DNA from: Salegentibacter sp. | Lineage (GTDB): Bacteria > Bacteroidota > Bacteroidia > Flavobacteriales > Flavobacteriaceae | Direction: 5' to 3' | Assembly: GCA_017795085.1 (NCBI GenBank) | Contig: CP051246.1 | Span: 742,514-806,513, forward strand | DNA length: 64,000 nt | Shown here: one piece after another, positions 44,263 to 52,878 of the stretch | Layout: every line of letters starts with the position of its first letter | How positions within the stretch are numbered: position 1 is the first letter of the stretch | The notes under the pieces: generated by a model | What the model saw: the letters and a program-made list of their open reading frames with translations, nothing else | What the model was told of the DNA's origin: nothing | Databases searched by the model: none | Made by a program: the position numbers and the translations under genes

Positions 44263-45552
44263 ATGAAAAAGAAAATCAACCTGTTAAGCCCAATTTTTGT
44301 GGTTGTTCTTCCTTTTTTTTGTCTCGCACAGGTAAATGAAGATTTAAGCGAAAAGAAAAAGGAAGAATTATCCCAACAACCACCGGATGTTGTTGAAACT
44401 GCAATTGGCCTTTTAGAATTACCAGCTCCATTTTCTTCAAAATCGATAACAAAAGAAAGTAAAGTAATTAAATGGCCGAAAGATAAAACCCCCGAAGCTC
44501 CCGAAGGTTTTACGATAGAGCGTTTTGCCGATGGGTTTAAACACCCTCGCTGGACGTATATTGCGCCTAATGAAGATATTTTTGTAGTAGAATCGAATAC
44601 CGAAAATAGTGCCGACCGAATTAGCATTTTACGAGATCAAAACGGTGATGGCGAACCTGATTACCGCGGAATTTTCCTAGATGATCTCAATCAGCCTTTT
44701 GGAATGCTGATTTTAGACGGTTATTTTTACGTGGCTAATACCGGTGGTTTATACCGTTATGCATATACCAAAGGCGATAAGAAATTATCTAATGATGGAG
44801 AAAAAATTCTCGATCTGCCGGCCGGTGGTTATAATAATCACTGGACCCGAAATTTACTTTCCAATGAGGACGGAAGCAAAATTTATGTTTCCGTAGGTTC
44901 GGCCAGTAATGTGGGTGAATACGGAATGGAACGCGAAGAAAGGCGCGCTGCCATTTTGGAAATCAACCCTGATGGTTCCGGTGAAAAAATTTATGCTGCC
45001 GGACTTCGAAATCCGGTAGGAATGGATTGGAACCCGATTACCGGTGAACTTTGGACTGCCGTAAACGAACGGGATAAAATAGGAAATAATTTAGTGCCTG
45101 ATTATATCACCAGTGTTGAGGAAAGCGGTTGGTACGGTTGGCCGTATTCGTATTACGGGCAAATTAAGGACCCCCGCTGGGAAGAAGACCCACATCCTGA
45201 AAAAGTAGAAAAAAGCATTGTTCCTGATGTTTCTGTTGGTCCGCATACTGCTTCACTTGGGCTAACCTTCTACACCGCCGAAGTATTTCCTGAAAAATAT
45301 CAAAATGGAGCTTTTGTCGGGCAACATGGTTCCTGGAACCGCGCAAAGTTTTCGGGGTATAAAGTGGTTTTTGTACCTTTCGATGCGAATGGCCAACCGG
45401 GCCAGCCAGAAGATTTTCTAAGCGGTTTTATCGCAGATGAAGAAGCCAGTGAAGTCTATGGTCGTCCGGTATGTGTTGCTGTTCATCCCGATGGTTCACT
45501 TTTGGTGAACGACGACGACGCTAATGTAATCTGGAAAGTTTCAGCTGAATAA
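44263..45552 (+). CDS. Sorbosone dehydrogenase family / PQQ-dependent sugar dehydrogenase-like protein
   Basis: A 429-residue secreted protein (signal peptide to about residue 23, 'FFCLAQV'). It has a six-bladed propeller pattern of the soluble glucose/sorbosone dehydrogenase type: 'GFTIERFADGFKHPRWTYIAPNEDIFV', 'LRDQNGDGEPDYRG', 'AAGLRNPVGMDWNPITGELW', 'HTASLGLTFYTAEVFPEKYQ' and 'GSWNRAKFSGYKV'. The family oxidises sugars using PQQ. PQQ synthesis genes are not in the window. It lies 10 bp before a TonB-dependent receptor gene, so the two are probably co-transcribed. Confidence 0.9.
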   Translation: MKKKINLLSPIFVVVLPFFCLAQVNEDLSEKKKEELSQQPPDVVETAIGLLELPAPFSSKSITKESKVIKWPKDKTPEAPEGFTIERFADGFKHPRWTYIAPNEDIFVVESNTENSADRISILRDQNGDGEPDYRGIFLDDLNQPFGMLILDGYFYVANTGGLYRYAYTKGDKKLSNDGEKILDLPAGGYNNHWTRNLLSNEDGSKIYVSVGSASNVGEYGMEREERRAAILEINPDGSGEKIYAAGLRNPVGMDWNPITGELWTAVNERDKIGNNLVPDYITSVEESGWYGWPYSYYGQIKDPRWEEDPHPEKVEKSIVPDVSVGPHTASLGLTFYTAEVFPEKYQNGAFVGQHGSWNRAKFSGYKVVFVPFDANGQPGQPEDFLSGFIADEEASEVYGRPVCVAVHPDGSLLVNDDDANVIWKVSAE

Positions 45553-45562
45553 AAATAAACTA

Positions 45563-47854
45563 TTGAGAACTATAATCACGGGCTTGCTGTTTTTTTGCGG
45601 TATGGCCACAGGAATAAGTCAGGAAATAAAAGGAAAAATTATAAATGCAATCACTCAGGAATCCGTTGAGAATGCCAATATCGTCAACAAGGCTTCGCGA
45701 ATTGTTGCTGTTTCAGATGTAAATGGGAGTTTTAATGTTGAAGTTTCTGAATTTCCGGTAAACCTGGAAATAACAGCCATGGGTTTTCAGACTTTAACCC
45801 AGGAAATTCATACGAGTGAAGAAATTATAGAAATTTATCTTCAACCTTTTGCAGAAAATCTTTCCGAAGTAGTGATTCAAAGTACCGCAATTCCGAATCG
45901 CCTGCAAGAAGTGGCAGCCCCTGTAGGACTTATTTCCAAAAGCGATTTGCAGCGTGGTGACAATACTAATTTGGCGACTGAATTCAATATGATGCCCGGG
46001 ATGTACGTGAATCAGGGGGCTTTAAACACCAATAAAATTAATATTCGTGGGGTAGGTGCCCGCGCCCAGTACAGTACGAACCGTATTCAGTCGTATTTTG
46101 ATGGGATTCCACTCACTACAGCAGAAGGTGCATTGACTTTAGATGATATTGATGCTGAAACCCTGAATCGGGTTGAAGTGATAAAGGGTCCAACTTCCAG
46201 CATTTACGGTGCCGGATTAGGCGGTTCCATCAATTTATATTCAAAATTTCCGGAAATAGAACAAACACGGGTTTCGGCGAAATCGCAATTCGGTAGTTTT
46301 AATACGCAAAAGCATTTTATGAGTACTTCCCACGCTACTGAAAATTCTACGGTAAATGCGAGTTTTACTAGTCTTACCAGTGATGGTTATCGCGATAATG
46401 GAAATTACGACCGAAAATCGGGTTTGGTAAATGCGCGTTTAAAAACTTCTGAAAATAATAGTCTTTCTTTCCTGGCAAATTTCACCCGATTAAAAGCTTA
46501 TATTCCGAGTTCTATTAATGAAGAGGATTTTTTAAATAATCCCGAAGTTGCTGCGGGTAACTGGGAGAATTCCCAAGGTTATGAATCTTATGATCGTGGA
46601 CTAATGGGAGTTTCTTATAAACATTATTTTGCTGAAAATTTGAGAAATACCACCAGTGTTTATATGAGTTTTCGGGATGCTTATGAGCCACGTCCTTTTG
46701 ATATTTTAAAAGAAGAACGCGTTTCTGTAGGAGCCAGAACCAAATTTAATTGGGATACCTGGCTTTTTGATAAGGAATCTTCTTTCAGTTTTGGAGCCGA
46801 ATATTATAATGAGTGGTATGAGACTGGCACTTTTGAAAATTTATATGAAGATTTTGATAACCGGGGTAGTATTTTGGGAAGTCGTTTAAGCAATAACGAA
46901 CAAGATAGAAATTATGCAAATTTTTTCGGCCAGATAAATATGGCACTTTCTGAAAAGTGGAATTTGGAAGCTGGATTTAATTTGAATAATACTAAATATA
47001 GCCTAACTGATTTATTTACCGATGATGAGGTGGATCGAAGCGGGGATTACCAATTTGAAAGCGTTTTTTCTCCGCGATTGGCAACAACTTACGAGCTTTC
47101 ACCGGGGAAAAATATATATGTCTCGATAAGTCATGGTTTTTCAACTCCCACCGTTGCTGAAACCTTAACCCCGGAAGGCCAGATAAATACCGATTTAAAA
47201 CCCGAAATAGGAATTAATTATGAAGTCGGTTTTAAAGGAAACTGGTTGGAAAACCGGTTGTATACCGAAATTTCGGCATATTCTATTCAAATTGAGAATT
47301 TATTGGTGGCTCAGCGTGTAGCCGAAGACCAATATGTAGGTATGAATGCAGGAAAAACCGATCATAACGGATTGGAGTTTCTGGCTCGTTATTCCACTGA
47401 AATTTTGCCCGGTCTTTTGGCGCGACCTTACACCAATCTTACGCTGAATTATTTCAGTTTTGATGAATTTATAAATGAAGAGGAAGACTTTTCAGGTAAT
47501 GATTTGCCTGGAGTGCCAAAATCAACTTTTAATTTAGGATTAGATTTAAACACGGATTGGGGGCTGAAGTTTTACAGCAATTTCCAGGCAGTTGGAGAAA
47601 TTGCTTTAGATGATTCCAATTCAGGGTATACCGATAATTACCAGCTTTTAAACCTGAAGGCAGCTTATGAAATAGAACTTTTCACCGGATTTAACTTGGA
47701 ACTTTATACCGGAATAAATAACGTTTTAGACGAACATTATGCAGCAAGTGTGTTAACCAATGCCGTTGGCTTTGGAGGAGCGGCTCCACGGCATTACTAT
47801 CCCGGAAATCCCAGGAATTATTTTGGAGGTTTGCAGCTGTCGTATGGGTTTTAA
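45563..47854 (+). CDS. TonB-dependent outer-membrane receptor
   Basis: 763 residues from a TTG start at 45563 (the signal peptide 'MRTIITGLLFFCGMATGIS' supports it). A carboxypeptidase-regulatory-like domain (about 22-95) is followed by the plug ('RGDNTNLATEFNMMPGMYVN', 'NIRGVGARAQYSTNRIQSYFDGIPL', about 130-235) and a 22-strand barrel ending 'YFGGLQLSYGF' with the terminal aromatic. The upstream dehydrogenase, 10 bp away, suggests that it imports the enzyme's cofactor or a sugar; this is inference. An IS630-type element begins 8 bp after its stop codon. Confidence 0.95.
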   Translation: MRTIITGLLFFCGMATGISQEIKGKIINAITQESVENANIVNKASRIVAVSDVNGSFNVEVSEFPVNLEITAMGFQTLTQEIHTSEEIIEIYLQPFAENLSEVVIQSTAIPNRLQEVAAPVGLISKSDLQRGDNTNLATEFNMMPGMYVNQGALNTNKINIRGVGARAQYSTNRIQSYFDGIPLTTAEGALTLDDIDAETLNRVEVIKGPTSSIYGAGLGGSINLYSKFPEIEQTRVSAKSQFGSFNTQKHFMSTSHATENSTVNASFTSLTSDGYRDNGNYDRKSGLVNARLKTSENNSLSFLANFTRLKAYIPSSINEEDFLNNPEVAAGNWENSQGYESYDRGLMGVSYKHYFAENLRNTTSVYMSFRDAYEPRPFDILKEERVSVGARTKFNWDTWLFDKESSFSFGAEYYNEWYETGTFENLYEDFDNRGSILGSRLSNNEQDRNYANFFGQINMALSEKWNLEAGFNLNNTKYSLTDLFTDDEVDRSGDYQFESVFSPRLATTYELSPGKNIYVSISHGFSTPTVAETLTPEGQINTDLKPEIGINYEVGFKGNWLENRLYTEISAYSIQIENLLVAQRVAEDQYVGMNAGKTDHNGLEFLARYSTEILPGLLARPYTNLTLNYFSFDEFINEEEDFSGNDLPGVPKSTFNLGLDLNTDWGLKFYSNFQAVGEIALDDSNSGYTDNYQLLNLKAAYEIELFTGFNLELYTGINNVLDEHYAASVLTNAVGFGGAAPRHYYPGNPRNYFGGLQLSYGF

Positions 47855-47862
47855 AAATATTA

Positions 47863-47879
47863 TTCTAGTGTTAAGTTAA
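47863..47879 (+). repeat. Left terminal inverted repeat of the IS630-type element
   Basis: TTCTAGTGTTAAGTTAA, matching the right end with one difference. It is flanked on the left by TA at 47861-47862. Confidence 0.85.
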
Positions 47880-47933
47880 CTTTATTATGACGTATTAATT
47901 TTAAAATGTGTATCTTTAAAAAAAATCAATGAA

Positions 47934-48392
47934 ATGATACGATATACCGTTAAGCTTAGCCAAGAAGAAGTAAACGCGCTGATGGCAATAATCAACAAAG
48001 GTTCGCACACTACGCAGAAGTTCCGTGCCGCCTACATTTTATTGAATTGCGATGAAGGCGATTATTCTGAAAAGGTGACCAATGAACAAATCAGCAAAGT
48101 CTTGAAGGTCGGTATGCGCACTATAGACCGTGTGAAGAAAAAATTTGTGGAAGAAGGTTTTGAAGCAGTACTTGAGCGCCGCCCGAGTAGCCGTGCCTAT
48201 GAAAAGAAAATAGATGGCGATGTGGAGGCGAAACTGGTCCAGCTTTGTTGTAGCGAACCACCTCCGGGTTTTGCCAAATGGTCATTGAGGTTATTGGCAG
48301 ACAAGATGGTGGAGTTGGAATATGTACCGGCCATCTCCCACGTTTCGGTAGGGAAGGTTTTAAAAAAAACGAACTTAAGCCTTGGAAAGTAA
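47934..48392 (+). CDS. IS630-family transposase, N-terminal frame (orfA)
   Basis: 152 residues. The N-terminal half is a paired helix-turn-helix DNA-binding region (about 10-80, 'TQKFRAAYILLNCDEGD', 'TNEQISKVLKVGMRTIDRVKKKFVEEGFE'). 'RPSSRAYEKKIDGDVEAKL' and 'WSLRLLADKMVEL' follow as in IS630-family Helix_Turn_Helix_29 and Winged-helix domains. Near residue 143 an A8 run is reached, after which the real family sequence continues in the -1 frame; the last codons of this frame ('TNLSLGK') do not belong to the full-length product. Confidence 0.92.
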   Translation: MIRYTVKLSQEEVNALMAIINKGSHTTQKFRAAYILLNCDEGDYSEKVTNEQISKVLKVGMRTIDRVKKKFVEEGFEAVLERRPSSRAYEKKIDGDVEAKLVQLCCSEPPPGFAKWSLRLLADKMVELEYVPAISHVSVGKVLKKTNLSLGK

Positions 48393-49066
48393 AGGGCTGG
48401 GTGATACCGCCAGAAAGCAACGCCGAGTTCGTTGCGAACATGGAACAGGTGCTGGATGTTTACAAAAGGCCCTACGATAAGCAAAACCCCGTGGTCTGCA
48501 TGGATGAGTCCCCAAAACAATTGATCTCGGCAGGCCAAATTTCCATTCCAATGAAAGCAGGACAGGAAGCCCGTGTGGATTATGAATATGTAAGGCATGG
48601 GATGGTCAATATATTCATGGCCAACGAACCCTTGAAAGGAAAGCGCTTGGTAGAGGTAACGAAGTTCAAGAAGAAAAAAGACTGGGCAAAATTCATCAAA
48701 AGGCTGGCGGACGAGCAATATCCAGATGCAGATAAAATAACACTTGTGATGGACAATTTCAATACACATACAGCTTCCGCCTTTTATGAAACTTTCGAAC
48801 CGGGAGAGGCCAAAAGGTTATGGGACAGGTTTGAATTTGTATTCACGCCCAAACACGGAAGTTGGTTGAACATGGCAGAGATAGAACTGCATGTTTTGAA
48901 CGGGCAGTGCCTTAACAGGTACATATCCACAATGAATGAAATAAAAAAAGAGGTGAATGCTTGGCAGGATAGCCGTAACAATAAAGGGGGGACGATAAAT
49001 TGGCAGTTCACACCCAAGGATTCAAGAATAAAACTAAAAAGACTTTATCCGTCAATTGATGATTAA
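48278..49066 (+). CDS. IS630-family transposase, catalytic frame (orfB)
   Basis: The open frame begins at 48278, but the meaningful coding part starts about 48365 ('KKNELKPWKVKGWVIPP'). The DDE catalytic residues are in 'VVCMDESPKQL', 'LVMDNFNTHTAS' and 'TPKHGSWLNMAEIEL', in family order, so the enzyme looks active. A -1 shift in the A8 run would join it to orfA as one protein of about 376 residues. The stop at 49066 is 13 bp before the right inverted repeat ends. Confidence 0.92.
   Translation: MVIEVIGRQDGGVGICTGHLPRFGREGFKKNELKPWKVKGWVIPPESNAEFVANMEQVLDVYKRPYDKQNPVVCMDESPKQLISAGQISIPMKAGQEARVDYEYVRHGMVNIFMANEPLKGKRLVEVTKFKKKKDWAKFIKRLADEQYPDADKITLVMDNFNTHTASAFYETFEPGEAKRLWDRFEFVFTPKHGSWLNMAEIELHVLNGQCLNRYISTMNEIKKEVNAWQDSRNNKGGTINWQFTPKDSRIKLKRLYPSIDD
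48362..48370 (+). other. Likely -1 ribosomal frameshift site (AAAAAAAAC)
   Basis: Eight A followed by C. In the orfA frame it is read tt-A AAA AAA ACG; slipping back one base gives AAA AAA AAC GAA, which joins orfA to the conserved 'NELKPWKVKGW' of orfB exactly where the family sequence is continuous. This is the classical slippery type used by many insertion sequences. Confidence 0.75.
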
Positions 49067-49079
49067 CATAACACTAGAA
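49063..49079 (-). repeat. Right terminal inverted repeat of the IS630-type element
   Basis: Read on the minus strand it is TTCTAGTGTTATGTTAA, 16 of 17 identical to the left end. The flanking TA is at 49080-49081. Its inner edge overlaps the last bases of the transposase stop region. Confidence 0.85.
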
Positions 49080-49122
49080 TAAGTTATATTTGATCTTGTC
49101 AACTTGTATGGTATGTGTCTCC

Positions 49123-49181
49123 TCGAGCGCAGTCGAGAGGTTAAATATAAAGTACTCCTAATGGGTCTCGACTGCGCTCGA
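49123..49181. repeat. Dispersed inverted repeat (TCGAGCGCAGTCGAGA type)
   Basis: TCGAGCGCAGTCGAGA (49123-49138) and its perfect complement (49166-49181), 27 bases apart, flanked by 'CCT' and 'CCTGACAG'. I recognise this as a common intergenic repeat of Flavobacteria genomes ('...CTCGAGCGCAGTCGAGA...'). It lies between the IS element and coaD. Confidence 0.7.
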
Positions 49182-49253
49182 CCTGACAGAAGCTTAGAGA
49201 ATATTACGAAGCATTTAAATCTCGATTATTGAGTAAGTTCTTTAAGAACCAAC

Positions 49254-49706
49254 TCATTTCTTCACACAATCGGGAACCATAAAATGATAATCGCCACCAT
49301 GTTTTATAACATCACGGACTACGGTTGAAGAAATATGGCTTTTTCCTGATGAAGTGATAAAAAACAGCGTATCAATTCCACTCATTTTATAATTGGTTTG
49401 CCCAATAGCCTTTTCAAACTCCAAATCCTGAGCATTTCGAAGTCCGCGGAGGAGAAATCCTGCTTGTTGGGTTTTACAAAAATCCACCGTCAAGCCTTTG
49501 TAAGTCATCACCTCAATTTTCGGCTCCTTTTTAAAAGTTTCTTTTAGAAAACCCAAGCGTTCTTCTAGCGAAAACATATATTTTTTGCTTGAATTGGTGC
49601 CGATGGCTAAAATAATTTCATCGAACAAAGGCAGTGCCCGTTCAATGATATCGGTATGGCCAAGGGTGATCGGGTCAAAAGACCCTGGAAATACTGCTTT
49701 TCTCAT
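49254..49706 (-). CDS. coaD: Pantetheine-phosphate adenylyltransferase
   Basis: A 150-residue nucleotidyltransferase of the HxGH type. 'GSFDPITLGHTDIIERAL' (about 8-25) contains the TxGH motif, and the C-terminal 'TSSGKSHISSTVVRDVIKHGGD' holds the ISSTxxR motif. It makes dephospho-CoA. The length and layout are those of bacterial CoaD. Gene order with the outer-membrane protein, ddl, PASTA and rluD genes resembles other Flavobacteria. Confidence 0.96.
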   Translation of the reverse strand: MRKAVFPGSFDPITLGHTDIIERALPLFDEIILAIGTNSSKKYMFSLEERLGFLKETFKKEPKIEVMTYKGLTVDFCKTQQAGFLLRGLRNAQDLEFEKAIGQTNYKMSGIDTLFFITSSGKSHISSTVVRDVIKHGGDYHFMVPDCVKK

Positions 49707-49893
49707 AAAGGTTATTTTGTCATTTTTCGCAAAGGCGGAAACCTCTTTTCAATTTAAAAAACCGGGAAAACATTGTAAATATAGTGTTTTTCAAAAAGGC
49801 TTTAAAACCATATTATAAATTGAAAATTGTTGATATTGAATCAAAAAAATGTATTCCAATTTTATATAATTTAGACGCCTTTGACAACCCTTT

Positions 49894-51090
49894 ATGAAAA
49901 ATAAGCTACTATTATTTTTTTTCCTATTATGCATGGTCCTTGTTTCGGCTCAGGAAGGCGATAAAATTGAAAATGAAATATTGAATTATTCCGATTCTGA
50001 AAGTCAGGTTATTTCAAAGGGAAGAAAACTTCTTACTGATAGTTTTATCAAAGGAGATATAGAAAAGGTTTCCGAAATTAGGGATTATTTGCTTCGGGAG
50101 CTTAACCAGAAAGACTACATCGCTCTTTACCCTGGGGAGCAATGGATGATTCTTTACTGGACGGGAGAGTTTTCAGTTTTAGTAGATTCTCTACAGAGTT
50201 TTTATGCTCAGGATTTAGAAAGGTATGAACATAAAATAACTCCATCTCAAGACCAACTTTATCTTAAACTAGTAGAAAGGTCCTGGGAAGAGATTGTAAG
50301 ACTGGAGAGGGACATAATTGATTCTTCGTTAGACCAGGAAACAAAAGGTTTTCTGATACTCCATTTAAATTATATGATTTCAGGAGAGCCTTTAAACCAG
50401 ATTACCCAGCAGAAAATAAATGATATAGCCGATTTATTTCTGAAGAAATATCCTTCAGGAAACTATGAAGAATTTGTTAGAAATAACATCAGGTTTAAAT
50501 TCAAAGCTTCCAATTGGGGTTTTGCCTTCGACTTTTTTGGAGGTTATGCTGCTCAAACAGACGAACTGACTTCGCAATTCAAAAATGGGTTTGCTATAGG
50601 TCATGGTTTTGATATTGAGTATAAAAGATTCAGTTTGTTTTTGAGGAATTATATAGGTTTTTCCAGAACACTTCAGGATATGGAGTTTGAAGGTGCCATT
50701 TGGGAAAAAGATATGCAGGTAAGACAATTTTTACCTGAGGCTTCCCTTGGTTATGCAGTTTTGGATAATAAGCAGTTAAAATTAAGTTCGTTTGCCGGTA
50801 TTGGTGGAGTCGGTTATACTCCCACAGAATCCGATATTGAAGATCGTCCGGAATTAGATGATGTGCAGATTGGCTTTGCAACAGCGCTTAACATTGGGGC
50901 AAACCTGGATATAAAATTAAAGTGGAACACTGGGGCTTTGCTTCCAAACGATAAAACTTATTGGTTTCTGCGTTTTCGATATGGATACACCATGCCGCAA
51001 ATGAAAAATTATCCTGGTTATAACGGAAACAGCCATTATTTTAATATTGGTATAGGTGGGGTATTTAGAGGTACAAAAAGAGACCTGTAA
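49894..51090 (+). CDS. Exported outer-membrane protein of unknown function
   Basis: 398 residues with a signal peptide (MKNKLLLFFFLLCMVLVSAQ). Residues about 25-200 are helical and acidic without a recognised domain. Residues about 210-398 alternate hydrophobic and polar residues with 'WGFAFDFFGGYAAQTDEL', 'LFLRNYIGFSR' and a final 'FNIGIGGVFRGTKRDL', suggesting an outer-membrane beta-barrel of about 8-10 strands. I do not recognise a named family, but the layout recurs in Flavobacteria. It is convergent with ddl. Confidence 0.75.
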   Translation: MKNKLLLFFFLLCMVLVSAQEGDKIENEILNYSDSESQVISKGRKLLTDSFIKGDIEKVSEIRDYLLRELNQKDYIALYPGEQWMILYWTGEFSVLVDSLQSFYAQDLERYEHKITPSQDQLYLKLVERSWEEIVRLERDIIDSSLDQETKGFLILHLNYMISGEPLNQITQQKINDIADLFLKKYPSGNYEEFVRNNIRFKFKASNWGFAFDFFGGYAAQTDELTSQFKNGFAIGHGFDIEYKRFSLFLRNYIGFSRTLQDMEFEGAIWEKDMQVRQFLPEASLGYAVLDNKQLKLSSFAGIGGVGYTPTESDIEDRPELDDVQIGFATALNIGANLDIKLKWNTGALLPNDKTYWFLRFRYGYTMPQMKNYPGYNGNSHYFNIGIGGVFRGTKRDL

Positions 51091-51143
51091 ATTTAGAGTG
51101 AGAAAATTTTTAAACAATCACCATATTGTATTTTCTGATAGTT

Positions 51144-52121
51144 TTAAGGTGCTAAAGCTGCTTCAATCGCACTTCCGTATAAATCTCCTAAGCTTATTCC
51201 AGCAGCCATGGCCTGTTGTGGTAAAATACTGGCCTGGCTTAAACCGGGCGTGGTATTCATTTCAATAAAATGGGGTTCACCATTATGAAATATAAATTCT
51301 GAACGCGTAAAGCCCTGCATCTTCAATTTTTTATAAATGGTTTTGGCAATTTCCTGGACTTTTTCAGTTTGTTTTTTTGAAATATTGGCAGGGGTAATCT
51401 CCTGTGATTTCCCCAAATACTTGGCCTCATAATCAAAAAACTCATTTTCTGAAATAATTTCGGTAACCGGTAAAGCCCTTACTTTTCCTTTCCACATAAT
51501 TACACCGACTGAAACTTCGGTACCGTCTAGAAAAGATTCGATAATCACTTCATCGTCTTCCTTAAACGCGATTTTAGTGGCGGGAAGTAATTCTTCTTCA
51601 GCTTTCACTTTAGTAATGCCAAAACTGCTTCCTGCTCGATTGGCCTTTACAAAACAGGGCAGACCAACCCGCTCAATAATTTCTGGAATATTTATTTTAT
51701 CTCCTTTATTTAGAAAATAATTGATGGCTGCTTTAATTCCGTAGGGTTTTAAAACGCTAATCAGATCACGTTTATTAAAAGTAAGCGCCGCTTGGTAATG
51801 GGCGCAGGAAGTTTGGGGAATTCCCACCAAATCGAGGTAAGCCTGAAGCAAACCATTCTCACCCGGTGTGCCGTGAATAGTATTAAAAACGCAATCAAAG
51901 CTGATGATTTTTCCATCTATTTTCACCGTAAAGTCATTTTTATTAATAGGGTAAGGGGTATCGTCCTCGGCTACCACAAACCACTCTTTAGGCATAATAT
52001 GCACTCGGTAAGCTTCGTATAAATCCCGGTCTAAATGCTTGTAGACCATATTTCCACTATTGATGGAGATTCTGTATTCGCTGGAAAAACCGCCCATGGC
52101 GATGGCAATTTTCTTTTTCAT
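51144..52121 (-). CDS. ddl: D-alanine-D-alanine ligase
   Basis: A 325-residue ATP-grasp enzyme. 'AIAMGGFSSEYRISINSG' at the start is the Ddl-type motif, followed by 'FNTIHGTPGENGLLQAYLDL', 'LPCFVKANRAGSSFGITKV' (ATP-binding Lys) and the C-terminal 'FTRSEFIFHNGEPHFIEMNTTPGLS', which holds metal ligands Glu and Asn. It makes the D-Ala-D-Ala dipeptide for peptidoglycan. It is divergent from the PASTA gene by about 136 bp. Confidence 0.95.
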   Translation of the reverse strand: MKKKIAIAMGGFSSEYRISINSGNMVYKHLDRDLYEAYRVHIMPKEWFVVAEDDTPYPINKNDFTVKIDGKIISFDCVFNTIHGTPGENGLLQAYLDLVGIPQTSCAHYQAALTFNKRDLISVLKPYGIKAAINYFLNKGDKINIPEIIERVGLPCFVKANRAGSSFGITKVKAEEELLPATKIAFKEDDEVIIESFLDGTEVSVGVIMWKGKVRALPVTEIISENEFFDYEAKYLGKSQEITPANISKKQTEKVQEIAKTIYKKLKMQGFTRSEFIFHNGEPHFIEMNTTPGLSQASILPQQAMAAGISLGDLYGSAIEAALAP

Positions 52122-52231
52122 CGGGTAGGTATTAGTTGTAAATAACGGTGACCTGAGGCAACAATTGTGCGGGGAAATCCGTTAAACAAAAATATGATGA
52201 ATTCAGGCAGTAACCAAAAGCCAGGGTTTTA

Positions 52232-52239
52232 TATCTTTG
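52232..52239 (+). promoter_or_regulatory. Putative -7 box (TATCTTTG) of the PASTA-rluD operon
   Basis: TAnnTTTG match 19 bp before the ATG at 52258. No firm -33 box. Confidence 0.35.
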
Positions 52240-52257
52240 TTGCTTACAAATAAGTAT

Positions 52258-52878
52258 ATGGGTTTTTTTAGATTTATTTTCAGTAAAACATTTCTCATTC
52301 AATTGGTACTGGCAGCTATCGCTTTGGTAGTTATTGCTTTTTTAGTTTTACAATGGTTAGATTCAACTACCAATCAGGATCAACATATTGAAGTACCGGA
52401 CCTCGCTAAAATGTCACTTGATGATGTAAATCAAAAGGTGAAGGAAATGGACTTACGCTACGAGATCCTGGATTCAGCAAATTATAATCCCGATTTTCCG
52501 AGGTATTCGGTAATAGACCAGGTGCCCGAGCCGGGCCAATCGGTTAAAGAAAACCGAAAAATCTATCTAACCTTAAATCCTTCGGGTTATCGAAAAGTAA
52601 TGGTTCCCGATTTGATTAGAAGATCTAAACGCCAGGCAGAACCTACCTTGCGTTCTATTGGTTTTGAAATTGGAGAAATTACCTATAAACCCGATTTTGC
52701 TAAAGATGTGGTTTTAGAATTACGTCATGAGGGTGTGAAAATTGAGCCTGGTGATGAACTGATGAAAACCGCTAAAGTAGATATTGTTTTAGGGGATGGT
52801 TCAGAACGCTATACCGCTGAAGATCGTGAAGAAGAGCGTGATAGTATTATTTCTGAAGAGGAAGAAATCGAATTTTAA
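52258..52878 (+). CDS. PASTA-domain membrane protein
   Basis: 206 residues from ATG 52258 (MGFFRFIFSKTFLIQL). One transmembrane helix (about 12-35, 'LIQLVLAAIALVVIAFLVLQWL') leads to PASTA repeats: 'HIEVPDLAKMSLDDVNQKVKEMD' and 'KVMVPDLIRRSKRQAEPTLRSIGFEIG', ending in an acidic tail. PASTA domains bind peptidoglycan fragments, often at the end of Ser/Thr kinases; no kinase domain is present here. It lies between ddl and rluD, and the TAATG overlap with rluD suggests coupled translation. Confidence 0.92.
   Translation: MGFFRFIFSKTFLIQLVLAAIALVVIAFLVLQWLDSTTNQDQHIEVPDLAKMSLDDVNQKVKEMDLRYEILDSANYNPDFPRYSVIDQVPEPGQSVKENRKIYLTLNPSGYRKVMVPDLIRRSKRQAEPTLRSIGFEIGEITYKPDFAKDVVLELRHEGVKIEPGDELMKTAKVDIVLGDGSERYTAEDREEERDSIISEEEEIEF

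Larger units (their letters stand above)
47863..49079 (+). mobile_element. IS630-family insertion sequence, apparently complete
   Basis: About 1217 bp bounded by imperfect terminal inverted repeats: TTCTAGTGTTAAGTTAA at the left and, on the other strand, TTCTAGTGTTATGTTAA at the right (16 of 17 identical). A TA flanks each end (47861-47862 and 49080-49081), as expected for IS630/Tc1-type insertion into TA. Two overlapping frames encode a DDE transposase joined by a likely -1 frameshift. It sits just past the TonB receptor gene and does not disrupt it. Confidence 0.92.

Noticed and set aside
48278..48364. First 29 codons of the orfB frame as real protein
   Set aside because: They are out of frame with the conserved orfA product over the same bases; transposase similarity in this frame starts at about 48365.
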